From contig CAVYZH010000011.1 in assembly GCA_963772975.1 (NCBI GenBank), positions 430,769-494,768 on the forward strand: DNA of 64,000 nucleotides, read 5' to 3'. The notes beneath the pieces are model-generated. The model was not told the DNA's origin, made no database searches, and saw only the letters and a program-made list of their open reading frames with translations. Positions 25,656-34,108 of the stretch are shown piece by piece. Origin of the DNA: AC-32 sp963772975. Lineage in GTDB: Bacteria > Actinomycetota > Thermoleophilia > Gaiellales > Gaiellaceae. A program made the position numbers and the translations under genes. How positions within the stretch are numbered: position 1 is the first letter of the stretch; every line of letters begins with the position of its first letter.

Positions 25656-27563
25656 CTAGCCGGTTCCGCTTGCGCCGGTTGCCCCGGTTGCTCCCGTGGC
25701 TCCCGTTGCACCGGGCGAATCGCCCACGACCGCCGCGACAGCGGCCGGCAGGACGCTCGGGTCGGGAGCGGTCTCCGGGTCGGCCATGATCTCGGCTGCC
25801 TGCTCCGGAGTCAGCTCGTAAGCCGACGGATCACCAGCGGCGTCGCCCTCGGCTGCATCCTCGTACGAGGAGTCGGCCCAGGAGACGTCGGCCCAGGAAA
25901 CGTCCGCCCAGGACACGTCGGCCCAGGAGACCGAGTCCCAGGAGACGTCAGCCCACGAGACCGCGCTCGCTGCTGTGTCCGCCCAGGACACGTCGGCCCA
26001 GGAGACCGAGTCCCAGGAAACGTTCGCCTTCGCCATGTCCGACCAGCTGACCGCATCGAAGACCGACGAGCCTGTCAGGTCCGGCTGCACAAACTGCTCG
26101 AGCGCCTTGTTCGGATTCGGCGGCGTCTTCATGGCCGCCGCGTTCGTCACCTGGATCTCGCCCACGCCGACCGACCCGACGGGTGCACCGTCGACAGCCT
26201 TGGTGGAGGCCATCAGGGCGCCCTTCACCTGGTCAGGCGTGTATCCCGGATGCTTGCCGAGGATCTGCGCGGCTGCAGCCGAGATGATTGGCGCGGCGAA
26301 CGAGGTTCCCGACAGCTGGATGTAGCCGGGTGCGACGACGTTGGTCGCCTTTTCGATCGCGAGTGTCGACGTCGCCGGCACGGGGCCGACCATGTAGCGG
26401 CCGGGGGCCGCCAGCTCCGGCTTCATGAAGCCGTCCGGCGTCCGGCCGTATGCCGACCATGGAGCGTTGACGTCGTCGTGTGTGTTCTTCGTCCCGCCGA
26501 TGTCGATCGCGCCGACGGTAACCACGAACGGATCGTTGCCCGGCGCGTAGAGCACGCCACTCGGGCCGTTCGGGACGCCGTAGTTACCGGCAGCCGCAAC
26601 CACCACCACACCGCCGAACCAGAGCTTCTCGACCGCCTGGTCGAGCGGATCGCGGAAGAAGTGGCTCTTCGTCGCCGAGTGCAGCGAGAAGTTGGCGACG
26701 CGGATGTTGTACGTGTTCTTGTTGGCCAGGATCCACTGGGCCGCCGCGATCACGTCACTCGTCCGCGCGACGCCATGGTCGTCCATGACGTCCAGCGAGA
26801 CGAGCGGCGCCTGCGGGGTGCCGCCGGTGTAGTTGTCTGCCCCTCCAGCTGCAATGCCCGCCACGAAGGTGCCGTGGCCGCGGCCGTCTCCCGGCGAGTC
26901 GTCGGGAAGCGTGCTGAACTTCACGTTCGCTAGCACGCGGCTGCCGAAGTCCGTCCGGCCCGGTTGAATCCCGGAGTCGACGATCGCGATCGCCGGAACT
27001 GAGCCCGGCTTCGGCGCGTCTCCGCCGCTCCAGCCCTTCGAGAGGCCGGTTTCGAACGGCCAGAGTTGGCTCGAGCTAAGTCCGCTCGTGCGTACCTGGA
27101 CGTCAGGCGTCACGATCAGGTTCGGGACCTTCGCCAGGCGAGCGACATCACGAAGTCGCACCGACGCGGCGACACCGTCGACCAGGCTGAGGCGCCGGGT
27201 CAGGCCACCGCGATCGTCGTCTGCGAACTGGTTGACGTGCGTGAACGCCGAGAGCGCCGGCGTGATGCTGCCGTTGGTGCTCTGGATGATCACTCGCACG
27301 TACTGATTCGGATGCTGCTTCGCACCCTTGACGAGGCCGGGCGAGATCCAAGTCTTCTTGGGGTTGACCTGTATCGCCAGCCGTCCGTGCTTCGGTGCGC
27401 TCGCTGCAAGGGGGACGCTGAGGACGAGCATCGCCGCAAGCGCGGTGACCGCTCCCCTGCCGCCCTTGCCCCAGAGAGCGCTGGATCGAGACTCTCCGCC
27501 ACGGTTGCCCGTGCCCCAGAGAGCGCTCGATCGCGTCTCATTGCGAATTCCGCCGTTCCTCAC
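25656..27563 (-). CDS. Secreted S8 (subtilisin-like) serine protease with unusual N- and C-terminal repeats
   Basis: The GTG start at 27563 has AAAGGAG nine bases upstream, giving 635 residues. The catalytic residues are Asp in AIVDSGIQPG, His in GRGHGTFVAGIAAGG and Ser in SGTSFAAPI, with the oxyanion Asn in AAAGNYG. Before the signal segment (about 38-54) are two copies of RSSALWG (residues 11-17 and 26-32). Residues 504-564 are a Trp-rich array of VSWAD/VSWDS pentapeptides, followed by an acidic region and a collagen-like GATGATGATGA tail. The protease is probably exported; the repeats may anchor it or bind a partner. No close genes explain its role. Confidence 0.9.
   Translation of the reverse strand: MRNGGIRNETRSSALWGTGNRGGESRSSALWGKGGRGAVTALAAMLVLSVPLAASAPKHGRLAIQVNPKKTWISPGLVKGAKQHPNQYVRVIIQSTNGSITPALSAFTHVNQFADDDRGGLTRRLSLVDGVAASVRLRDVARLAKVPNLIVTPDVQVRTSGLSSSQLWPFETGLSKGWSGGDAPKPGSVPAIAIVDSGIQPGRTDFGSRVLANVKFSTLPDDSPGDGRGHGTFVAGIAAGGADNYTGGTPQAPLVSLDVMDDHGVARTSDVIAAAQWILANKNTYNIRVANFSLHSATKSHFFRDPLDQAVEKLWFGGVVVVAAAGNYGVPNGPSGVLYAPGNDPFVVTVGAIDIGGTKNTHDDVNAPWSAYGRTPDGFMKPELAAPGRYMVGPVPATSTLAIEKATNVVAPGYIQLSGTSFAAPIISAAAAQILGKHPGYTPDQVKGALMASTKAVDGAPVGSVGVGEIQVTNAAAMKTPPNPNKALEQFVQPDLTGSSVFDAVSWSDMAKANVSWDSVSWADVSWADTAASAVSWADVSWDSVSWADVSWADVSWADVSWADSSYEDAAEGDAAGDPSAYELTPEQAAEIMADPETAPDPSVLPAAVAAVVGDSPGATGATGATGATGASGTG
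25872..26054 (-). repeat. VSWAD pentapeptide array in the S8 protease
   Basis: About ten near-copies of a 15-base unit encode VSWAD, VSWDS or close variants (protein residues 504-564). Three or four in the middle are almost identical. Confidence 0.8.
27466..27540 (-). repeat. Tandem RSSALWG-coding repeat at the protease N-terminus
   Basis: The bases GCCCCAGAGAGCGCT occur twice, around 27468 and 27513, followed by similar GATCG-containing sequence. Each encodes one RSSALWG motif, 15 residues apart. Confidence 0.6.
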
Positions 27564-27758
27564 CGTTCGTATCTCCTTTCCGCGCCTAAGCGCGGTCCGC
27601 AGTGCCTGTCCGCAACACGGCGTGGCCTTGGTCGCCCGCCGCGGAATCCGGGCGCAACCTAGGCTTTGCGGGGACCTCGCTACATCCCCCGGCAGGGTGA
27701 GGCCGCCGAAAGTTCCCTCGAATGGGTGATGCCGAGGTCGGCGCGGTAGCGTGGCGGC

Positions 27759-29129
27759 GTGCGCGCCCCGCTCGCTCTCGAGATCGGCCTCGCCCGCGCA
27801 GCTGCGGGCCTCTCCCGCCTGGCCGGCACCGGTGGCGGCACCACCTTGCCCGGCAAGCTGCTCTGGAAGCTGGATCCGAGCGCGGTCGACCGGCTGGCGG
27901 CGCGGCTGCCACGGGGCTCGGCGCTCGTCTCGGCGACGAACGGCAAGACGACGACCGCAGCGATGGCCGCGGGGATCCTGGAGCCGTCGGTGCGGCTGGC
28001 CCACAACCGGGCCGGCGCGAACCTCGTGTCCGGCGTCGCCTCGGCACTCGTCGCCGCCCGGGACGCCGAGCTGGGGCTGTTCGAGGTGGACGAGGCGGCG
28101 CTGCCCGAGGTCGCACGGCGGGTTGCGCCTCGCGCGGTCTCGCTCGGAAACCTGTTTCGCGACCAGCTCGACCGCTACGGCGAGCTCGAGCTCGTGGCCG
28201 GGCGCTGGCGCGAGATGGCGCGTGGCCTCCCGATGGGCGCACTGCTGGTGGCCAACGGCGACGACCCGCAGCTCGGCGAGATCGCCACGGAACGGCCTGG
28301 TTCCGTGGTTTTTGGGGTCGACGATCCGCGCCACGCCTCGCCGGAGCTGCAGCACGCCGCCGACTCGAAGTGGTGCGTACGCTGTGGCACGCCGTATGCG
28401 TACGCCGCGGCCTATATCGGGCACCTCGGCGACTACCGCTGCCCTGCCTGCGGCCATGCGCGGCCGCCGCTCGACGTGGTTGCACGCGAGATCGAACTGA
28501 ACGGCCTCGAGAGCGTCTCGTTCCGGCTCGAGACGCCGGAGGGGTCGGCGCGGGTCGAGTTGCAGGTGCCGGGTCTCTACAACGTCTACAACGCGCTCGC
28601 TGCGGCCTCGTTGGCTCGCGGGCTCGGCTCCTCTAGCGAAGACATTGTGGCCGGTTTGCAGGGCTTTGCCGCCGCCTTCGGCCGTTTCGAGCGGATCCAG
28701 CTCGACGAGCGGTCGCTGCTCGTGCTGCTGATCAAGAATCCGGCCGGTGCGAACGAGGTCGTTCGCACGCTCGTCGCCGGCGGCTCGCCCCGCCTGCTGC
28801 TCGTGGCGCTGAACGACGAGATCGCCGACGGCCGGGACGTCTCCTGGATCTGGGATGTCGATTTCGAACCGCTCCTCGACGGACTGGAACGGCTGATCGC
28901 GACGGGCGAGCGCGCGGCCGAGCTCGCGCTGCGCTTCAAGTACGCAGGCTTGCCGGAGCACTCGATCGAGGTCGTGCCCTCGCTCGAGGCCGCGCTCGAC
29001 CGCGGGCTCGAGCTGACCTCACCAGGCGACGAGCTGATCGCGCTGCCGACCTACACGGCCATGCTCGCCCTGCGCGACCTCGTCTCGCGCCGCGGCTTCG
29101 TCAAGCCCTACTGGGAGGAGGCGGCGTGA
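27759..29129 (+). CDS. murT: Lipid II isoglutaminyl synthase, MurT subunit
   Basis: MurT is a Mur-ligase-like ATPase that, with GatD, amidates the D-glutamate of lipid II to isoglutamine. The 456-residue protein has the ATP loop ALVSATNGKTTTAAMAAG, a zinc ribbon typical of MurT (CVRCGTPY and CPACGHARPP), VPGLYNVYNALAAASLARGL, and the C-terminal DUF1727 region with IKNPAGANEVVRTLV and VALNDEIADGRDVSWIWDVD. The start is GTG 27759. The stop overlaps the gatD start by four bases. Confidence 0.95.
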   Translation: MRAPLALEIGLARAAAGLSRLAGTGGGTTLPGKLLWKLDPSAVDRLAARLPRGSALVSATNGKTTTAAMAAGILEPSVRLAHNRAGANLVSGVASALVAARDAELGLFEVDEAALPEVARRVAPRAVSLGNLFRDQLDRYGELELVAGRWREMARGLPMGALLVANGDDPQLGEIATERPGSVVFGVDDPRHASPELQHAADSKWCVRCGTPYAYAAAYIGHLGDYRCPACGHARPPLDVVAREIELNGLESVSFRLETPEGSARVELQVPGLYNVYNALAAASLARGLGSSSEDIVAGLQGFAAAFGRFERIQLDERSLLVLLIKNPAGANEVVRTLVAGGSPRLLLVALNDEIADGRDVSWIWDVDFEPLLDGLERLIATGERAAELALRFKYAGLPEHSIEVVPSLEAALDRGLELTSPGDELIALPTYTAMLALRDLVSRRGFVKPYWEEAA

Positions 29130-29878
29130 AGCTCGTCGTCGGCCACCTCTTCCCGGACTACCTGAACATCTACGCCGACCGCGGCAACATCGCCGTCCTG
29201 ACGCAGCGCGCCGCCTGGCGCGGGCACGAGCTGGAGGTGCGGCCGCTCGGGGCCGGTGACGCGGTGCGTCCCGGTGAGCATGACCTCTTCTACGTCGGCG
29301 GCGGCCAGGACCGCGAGCAGGAGCTGGTCGCGCCCGCGCTCGCAGCGCTTGGGCCGGCGCTGCGGGAGGCCGTCGAGCGCGGCGCCGCTGCGCTCGCGGT
29401 CTGCGGCGGCTACCAGCTCTTCGGCCGCTTCTACCGCGACCAGAGCGGCGACGAGCTGCCGGGCGCGGGGCTGCTGCCGCTGCACACCGTCGCCGGCGAG
29501 CGCCGGCTGATCGGCGACGTCCTGCTCGAGTGTGAGCTCGAGCCCGGCGAGCTGCGCACCCTGGCCGGCTTCGAGAACCACGCCGGCCGCACGGTGCTCG
29601 AAGACGGCGCCGAGCCGCTCGGGCGGGTGCTCGCCGGCTTCGGCAACGACGGCGCCAGCGGCTACGAGGGCTGCCGCGCCGGCCGCGTGCTCGGCACGTA
29701 CCTGCACGGGCCGCTCCTTCCCCGCAACCCCTGGCTCGCGGACTGGCTGCTGGCCCAGGCACTCGCGCACCGACTTGGAGGCGACCCTCCCGAGCTGGAG
29801 CCGCTCCCGGACGAGCTCGAGGGCGAGGCCCACGTGGTATCCGCCGAACGAGCCCGCTCGCGCGGCGGCCGCTTCTAA
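29126..29878 (+). CDS. gatD: Lipid II isoglutaminyl synthase, GatD glutaminase subunit
   Basis: GatD is a class I (CobB/CobQ-like) glutamine amidotransferase that supplies ammonia to MurT. In 250 residues it shows LVVGHLFPDYLNIYADRGNI, the nucleophile region LAVCGGYQLFG, and the catalytic His in VLGTYLHGPLLPRNP. It overlaps murT by four bases, so the two subunits are translationally coupled. Its last four bases overlap the end of the convergent Nudix gene. Confidence 0.95.
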   Translation: MKLVVGHLFPDYLNIYADRGNIAVLTQRAAWRGHELEVRPLGAGDAVRPGEHDLFYVGGGQDREQELVAPALAALGPALREAVERGAAALAVCGGYQLFGRFYRDQSGDELPGAGLLPLHTVAGERRLIGDVLLECELEPGELRTLAGFENHAGRTVLEDGAEPLGRVLAGFGNDGASGYEGCRAGRVLGTYLHGPLLPRNPWLADWLLAQALAHRLGGDPPELEPLPDELEGEAHVVSAERARSRGGRF

Positions 29879-30330
29879 GGAACCCAGAGGGCGCCGAGGT
29901 ATACCGCAGGATCGCCGGGCGTCCAGCGCTGCAGGAACCGCTGGATCGGCGGGTGCACGACGATCTCGTCCAGCTCCTCGGCGCCGAAGAGCCGGTGGCC
30001 GCGCACGGCCGCATCGTGCGAGGTGACCTGCTCGAGCGACTGCCCGGTCAGGTCGCCCGCGAAGATGATGTGCACCACGTGCTTGGCGGCGAAGCTGCGG
30101 ACGGGCGCGATCGAGTCGACGATCGCAACCGGGCCCTCGACCGGCACCTCGGCGCCTACGCCGACCTCCTCGGCGAGCTCCCGGTGGAGCGCGTCCACGA
30201 GGCTCTCGCCCGAGTCGACGCCGCCGCCCGGCAACAACCAGTGCTCCTTGCCGTTCTTCTCGTGCCGGCAGAGCAGGATGCTCGCCTCCCAGCGCAGGAT
30301 CGCCGAGACCCGGATCCTCGGCTCGGCCAT
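29875..30330 (-). CDS. Nudix hydrolase
   Basis: A 151-residue protein with the Nudix box GGGVDSGESLVDALHRELAE followed by EVGVG. It starts with PRIRVSAILRWEASILLCRH and contains KEHWLLPGG, so the family is clear, but the substrate is not. It overlaps the dut stop codon by one base on the same strand, which makes a role in nucleotide clean-up attractive but unproven. Confidence 0.88.
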   Translation of the reverse strand: MAEPRIRVSAILRWEASILLCRHEKNGKEHWLLPGGGVDSGESLVDALHRELAEEVGVGAEVPVEGPVAIVDSIAPVRSFAAKHVVHIIFAGDLTGQSLEQVTSHDAAVRGHRLFGAEELDEIVVHPPIQRFLQRWTPGDPAVYLGALWVP

Positions 30331-30764
30331 CAGTGGCGCGACGAGCCGAAGCCGCGAACGCCGCGCTCGCTCTCGGGCAGCTCCTCGACCTCAACGGGCT
30401 CGAGCTCGGGCACCGGCAGCACGACGAGCTGCGCGATCCGCATCCCGGGCTCGACCACGAACGGCTCGCGCGCGTCGGTGTTGAGCAGGACGACCCGGAC
30501 CTCGCCGCGGTAGCCCTCGTCGATCAGACCGGGCGAGTTCACGACCGTCAGGCCGTGCCGCGCCGCGAGACCAGAGCGCGGCTGCACGAAGCCCGCGTGG
30601 CCCTCGGGGATCGCGACCGCGAGTCCGGTGCCTACGAGCGCACGCTCCCCCGGTCCGAGCTCGTGCCGCTCGCAGGCGGCCAGGTCGAGCCCGGCGTCGC
30701 CCGCGTACGCGCGCTCGGGCACGACCGCGTCCGGGTGCAAGCGGCGGATCGGGAGCTCGATCAT
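30330..30764 (-). CDS. dut: dUTP diphosphatase
   Basis: A trimeric dUTPase of 144 residues. Its five conserved motifs are visible: AGDAGLDLAA, PRSGLAARHG, LIDEGYRGEVRVVLLN, MRIAQLVVLPV and the flexible C-terminal GVRGFGSSRH. The protein removes dUTP and provides dUMP for thymidylate synthesis. It overlaps hflX by four bases. Confidence 0.95.
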   Translation of the reverse strand: MIELPIRRLHPDAVVPERAYAGDAGLDLAACERHELGPGERALVGTGLAVAIPEGHAGFVQPRSGLAARHGLTVVNSPGLIDEGYRGEVRVVLLNTDAREPFVVEPGMRIAQLVVLPVPELEPVEVEELPESERGVRGFGSSRH

Positions 30765-32056
30765 GCGCTCGAACGTGCCTCGGCCCCGGCGATCAGGAAG
30801 GGTGCGAAGCGGCGCACCTCGCGACGCGGCAGGCGCGCGCGCACGAAGACGCCTTCGGGCCGGTCGACCCGCTCATCCACGGGCGTGCCGAGTGCGTACA
30901 GCTCCGCCAGCCGCGCGCCCTCGTCGTAGGGAATCAGCAGGCGCACGAGCTCGAAACGCTCGCCGAAGCGCTCGGCCACGCGCTCGCGCAGCTCGTCGAG
31001 GCCCTCGCCGGTACGCGCCGAGACCTGCAGGGCCTCGGGAAAGCGGTTCGAGAGCCGCCGCCTGCGCAGCGAGTCGATCGCGTCGACCTTGTTCAGAACG
31101 AGCTCGAGCGGCAGCTCGCCGGCGCCGATCTCGCCCAGCACCGACTCGACCGCATGGAGCATCTCGTCGAGCTCCTCGTCACTCGCCGAGGCATCGGCGA
31201 CGTGGAGCACGAGGTCGGCGACGAGCGTCTCCTCGAGCGTGGCGGCGAAGCCCTCGACCAGCTGGTGCGGCAGGCGGCGGATGAAGCCCACCGTGTCGGT
31301 GACGAGGTAGCGCCGTCCTTCGACCTCGAAGCCGCGCGTGGTCGGGTCGAGGGTCTCGAACAGGCGGTCGTCGACCGAAGCGTCCGCCCCGGTGAGCGCG
31401 TTCAGGAGGGTGGACTTGCCGACGTTCGTGTAGCCGGCGAGCGCGATCGTCGGCGTCTCGGAGCGGCGACGTGCCTTGCGCCGCGTGTCGCGCTGCTTGG
31501 CCAGCCGGCGCAGGCGGTCGCGCAGCAGCGTCACGCGTCGGCGCGCGAGGCGGCGGTCGGTCTCGAGCTGGCTCTCACCAGGGCCTCTCGTCCCCACCCC
31601 GCCGCCGAGCCGCTCGAGGTGCTGCCAGAGGCCGCGCATGCGCGGGAGGTTGTACTCGAGCTGCGCCAGCTCGACCTGGAGCTTGCCCTCGGCGCTTACG
31701 GCGTGCTGGGCGAAGATGTCGAGGATCAGCTGCGTCCGGTCCACGACGCGCACCTGCAGCGCGTCCTCGAGCGTCCGCTGCTGCACGGGCGAGAGCTCGT
31801 CGTCGACGATCAGCGACTCCGCGCCCGAGCGCTTGAAGGCCTCCTTCAGCTCCTCGAGCTTGCCCTTGCCGACGTAGGTGCGCGGGTCTGGCCGCTCGCG
31901 GTGCTGGACCAGCTCGGCCACCGGCTCCACTCCCGCCGTGCGCGCGAGCTCGCGAAGCTCGCCGAGGACGGGGTCGACACCCTTGGGCGGCGCTGCGAGC
32001 ACGAACCCGCGCTCGGGCTCCGCGCCCGGCGCAGGATCGGGCTGACGGTTCGTCAC
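30761..32056 (-). CDS. hflX: GTPase HflX
   Basis: HflX is a ribosome-splitting GTPase active under stress. In 431 residues the N-terminal glycine-rich domain contains RTYVGKGKLEELKEAFKRSG and the linker helix GVGTRGPGESQLETDRRLAR. The G domain has the P-loop ALAGYTNVGKSTLLNALTGA, then DTVGFIRRLPHQLVEGFAAT and NKVD. The C-terminal part is normal. It overlaps dapL by four bases upstream and dut by four downstream, so it lies within a tight operon. Confidence 0.95.
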   Translation of the reverse strand: MTNRQPDPAPGAEPERGFVLAAPPKGVDPVLGELRELARTAGVEPVAELVQHRERPDPRTYVGKGKLEELKEAFKRSGAESLIVDDELSPVQQRTLEDALQVRVVDRTQLILDIFAQHAVSAEGKLQVELAQLEYNLPRMRGLWQHLERLGGGVGTRGPGESQLETDRRLARRRVTLLRDRLRRLAKQRDTRRKARRRSETPTIALAGYTNVGKSTLLNALTGADASVDDRLFETLDPTTRGFEVEGRRYLVTDTVGFIRRLPHQLVEGFAATLEETLVADLVLHVADASASDEELDEMLHAVESVLGEIGAGELPLELVLNKVDAIDSLRRRRLSNRFPEALQVSARTGEGLDELRERVAERFGERFELVRLLIPYDEGARLAELYALGTPVDERVDRPEGVFVRARLPRREVRRFAPFLIAGAEARSSA

Positions 32057-33258
32057 GCTGTGATTATGCCGCTCCGCAGCGAGGACTCGATTCTCCGAGC
32101 CGCCTCGTCGAGCCGGCTGTCCGGAACGGTGAGCGAGAGCCGGACGAAGCCCTCGCCGCTCGGGCCGAACGACGGGCCTGGCGAGATCACCACACCTGCC
32201 TGCTCGAGCACCAGCTCCGTGAACGAAGCCGAGTCGTGACCATCGGGCACTCGCACCCAGAAGTACGGCGTCGCCTCGGGCGAGTCGACCCCCAGCCCGA
32301 TCGCGGCCAGTGCCTCCGCCAGCAGGTCCCGCCGCCGCTCGTAGACGGCCGACATCTCGCGCGGGAACTCACGCGCGTCGGTCAGCGCGACCGCGGTCGC
32401 GTGCTGGACCGCCTCGAACATGCCCGAGTCGAGGTTGGTCTTCAGCCGCCGGTAGCGTTCGACCACCTCCGGGTTGCCGGCGACCAGGCCGGAGCGCCAG
32501 CCCGTCATGTTCCAGCCCTTCGAGAGCGAGAAGATCTCGACGCCGACCTCCTTGGCCCCCGGCGTCTCGAGGAAGCTCGGCGCGCGGTAGCCGTCGAAGC
32601 AGAGCTCGGAATAGGCGTTGTCGTGGACGACGACTAGGTCGTTCGCGCGCGCGAGTTCGACCGCGCGCTCGAAGTAGCCGGGCGCGACGACTGCGCCGGT
32701 CGGGTTGTTCGGGTAGTCGAGGAAGAGCAGGTTCGCACGCGCGAGCACATCGGCAGGGATCGCGTCGAGGTCGGGCAGGAAACCGCGCTCGGCCTCCAGT
32801 GGCAGGTAGTGCACCTCGGCGCCCGCAAACAGCGGGCCGGAGGTGTACGGCGGATAACCCGGATCCGGTGAGAGGCAGACGTCGCCCGGGTCGAGCAGCG
32901 CCATGGCGATGTGGCCGACCGCCTCCTTCCCGCCGAGCGCGGGCACGATCTCCGAGGCCGGGTCGAGTTCGACACCGAAGCGCTCGCCGTAGAAGCCGGC
33001 CGCCGCCTCGCGGAGCTCGTCCGAGCCGTGGTTGGTCGGGTACTGGTGCGTGCGCGGGTCGCGAGCGGCCTCGGCCAGCGCCTCGACCACCACCGGCGGA
33101 GTCGGCAGATCCGGGTCGCCGATCCCGAGGCTGATCACGTCCACGCCCTCGCGACGCTTCTGGGCGATCTTCCGCTCGAGCTCCGCGAACAGGTACGGCG
33201 GCACGGCGTCGAGGCGCCTGGCGAACCTCACAGCGCAGAGTCCTGTCGAAGAGCGCAT
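32053..33258 (-). CDS. dapL: LL-diaminopimelate aminotransferase
   Basis: A PLP-dependent class I/II aminotransferase of 401 residues (or 392 if the GTG at 33231 is used, where the family-like N-terminus VRFARRLDAVPPYLFAELER begins). Typical features are SLGIGDPDLPTPPVV, ALGGKEAVGHIAMALLDPGD, LDYPNNPTGA and the PLP lysine in FSLSKGWNMTGWRSG. DapL converts tetrahydrodipicolinate directly to LL-diaminopimelate. The next gene upstream on the strand is dapF, which epimerises this product, strongly supporting the assignment for lysine and peptidoglycan synthesis. Confidence 0.88.
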   Translation of the reverse strand: MRSSTGLCAVRFARRLDAVPPYLFAELERKIAQKRREGVDVISLGIGDPDLPTPPVVVEALAEAARDPRTHQYPTNHGSDELREAAAGFYGERFGVELDPASEIVPALGGKEAVGHIAMALLDPGDVCLSPDPGYPPYTSGPLFAGAEVHYLPLEAERGFLPDLDAIPADVLARANLLFLDYPNNPTGAVVAPGYFERAVELARANDLVVVHDNAYSELCFDGYRAPSFLETPGAKEVGVEIFSLSKGWNMTGWRSGLVAGNPEVVERYRRLKTNLDSGMFEAVQHATAVALTDAREFPREMSAVYERRRDLLAEALAAIGLGVDSPEATPYFWVRVPDGHDSASFTELVLEQAGVVISPGPSFGPSGEGFVRLSLTVPDSRLDEAARRIESSLRSGIITA

Positions 33259-33287
33259 CGACCGGTCAGTTCAGACGGACGCACGAG

Positions 33288-33328
33288 CAAAGCTCGCGCG
33301 TCCTGAGATCGGCATCGCAAGCGACGCC
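33288..33328. repeat. Dispersed palindromic repeat, copy 2
   Basis: This 41-base element in the dapF-dapL gap aligns with 1888-1930 with few differences and one 2-base gap (both start CAAAGC and share TCGGCATCGC). The inverted arms are imperfect in this copy. Confidence 0.6.
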
Positions 33329-34108
33329 TCACAGCGGGAACTCCTCGGCGAGCTCGACCGTGCAGATCTCCTCGGCGGGCCCGGTCAGCGTCGCCTCGCC
33401 GTCACGCAGCTCCACCAGCAGGTCACCGCCTGCGAGGTGCACCGTCACCGGGCTCTGGCACCAGCCGTTGGCGACGCAGGCCGCGCTGGCGGCGACCGCG
33501 CTCGTGCCCGAGGAGAGCGTCTCCCCCGCCCCGCGCTCCCAGACGGCGACGGCGATGTCGTGCTCGCCGTCGACCCGGACGAGCTGGACGTTGGTGCGCT
33601 CGGGAAAGCGCACGTGGTTCTCGACCAGCGGGCCGAGCCGCAGCAGCTCGGCGCGGTCCGGGTCGCGCCGGATGACCGCGTGCGGGTTGCCGACCGAGAC
33701 TGGCGTCAGCTCGACGGGCTCGCAGTCGATGTCGATCGTCTCCGGCTCGCCGACCTCGACTGCGCCCATCTCCTGCTCGACTTCTCGCTCGCCGCGCATC
33801 GTTGCGCCGACCTCGCGCGGACCGACGACGATCCGGACCTCCTCCGAGCCGCCTCGCCGGGCAAGCCAACGGGCGGCGATCCGCGTGCCGTTGCCCGAGA
33901 GCTCGGCGACCGAGCCGTCCGGATTCCAGATCACGACCTCGGCGGCGTCGCCGTCCGCGGAGACGACCTCGAGGATTCCGTCCGAGCCGACGCCGAAGTG
34001 GTAGTCGCAGATCCGCTGCACCCGTTCGGGCGTCAGCGGGACCGGCAGCGAGGCCCGCTCGACGAGCAGGTAGTCGTTGCCGAGGCCATGCCACTTCGAG
34101 AGCTTCAC
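33329..34108 (-). CDS. dapF: Diaminopimelate epimerase
   Basis: This cofactor-independent epimerase converts LL- to meso-diaminopimelate. The 259-residue protein shows MKLSKWHGLGNDYLLVE, the glycine-rich substrate region LSGNGTRIAARWLA, TPVSVGNPHAVI and the C-terminal thiol region ERGAGETLSSGTSAVAASAA. The canonical catalytic cysteines are expected in SGNGxR and ETxxCGTG; here both positions read Thr or Ser (NGT, LSSGT), which is unusual but seen in some actinobacterial DapF-like proteins. It overlaps miaA by four bases and is followed by dapL. Confidence 0.88.
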   Translation of the reverse strand: MKLSKWHGLGNDYLLVERASLPVPLTPERVQRICDYHFGVGSDGILEVVSADGDAAEVVIWNPDGSVAELSGNGTRIAARWLARRGGSEEVRIVVGPREVGATMRGEREVEQEMGAVEVGEPETIDIDCEPVELTPVSVGNPHAVIRRDPDRAELLRLGPLVENHVRFPERTNVQLVRVDGEHDIAVAVWERGAGETLSSGTSAVAASAACVANGWCQSPVTVHLAGGDLLVELRDGEATLTGPAEEICTVELAEEFPL

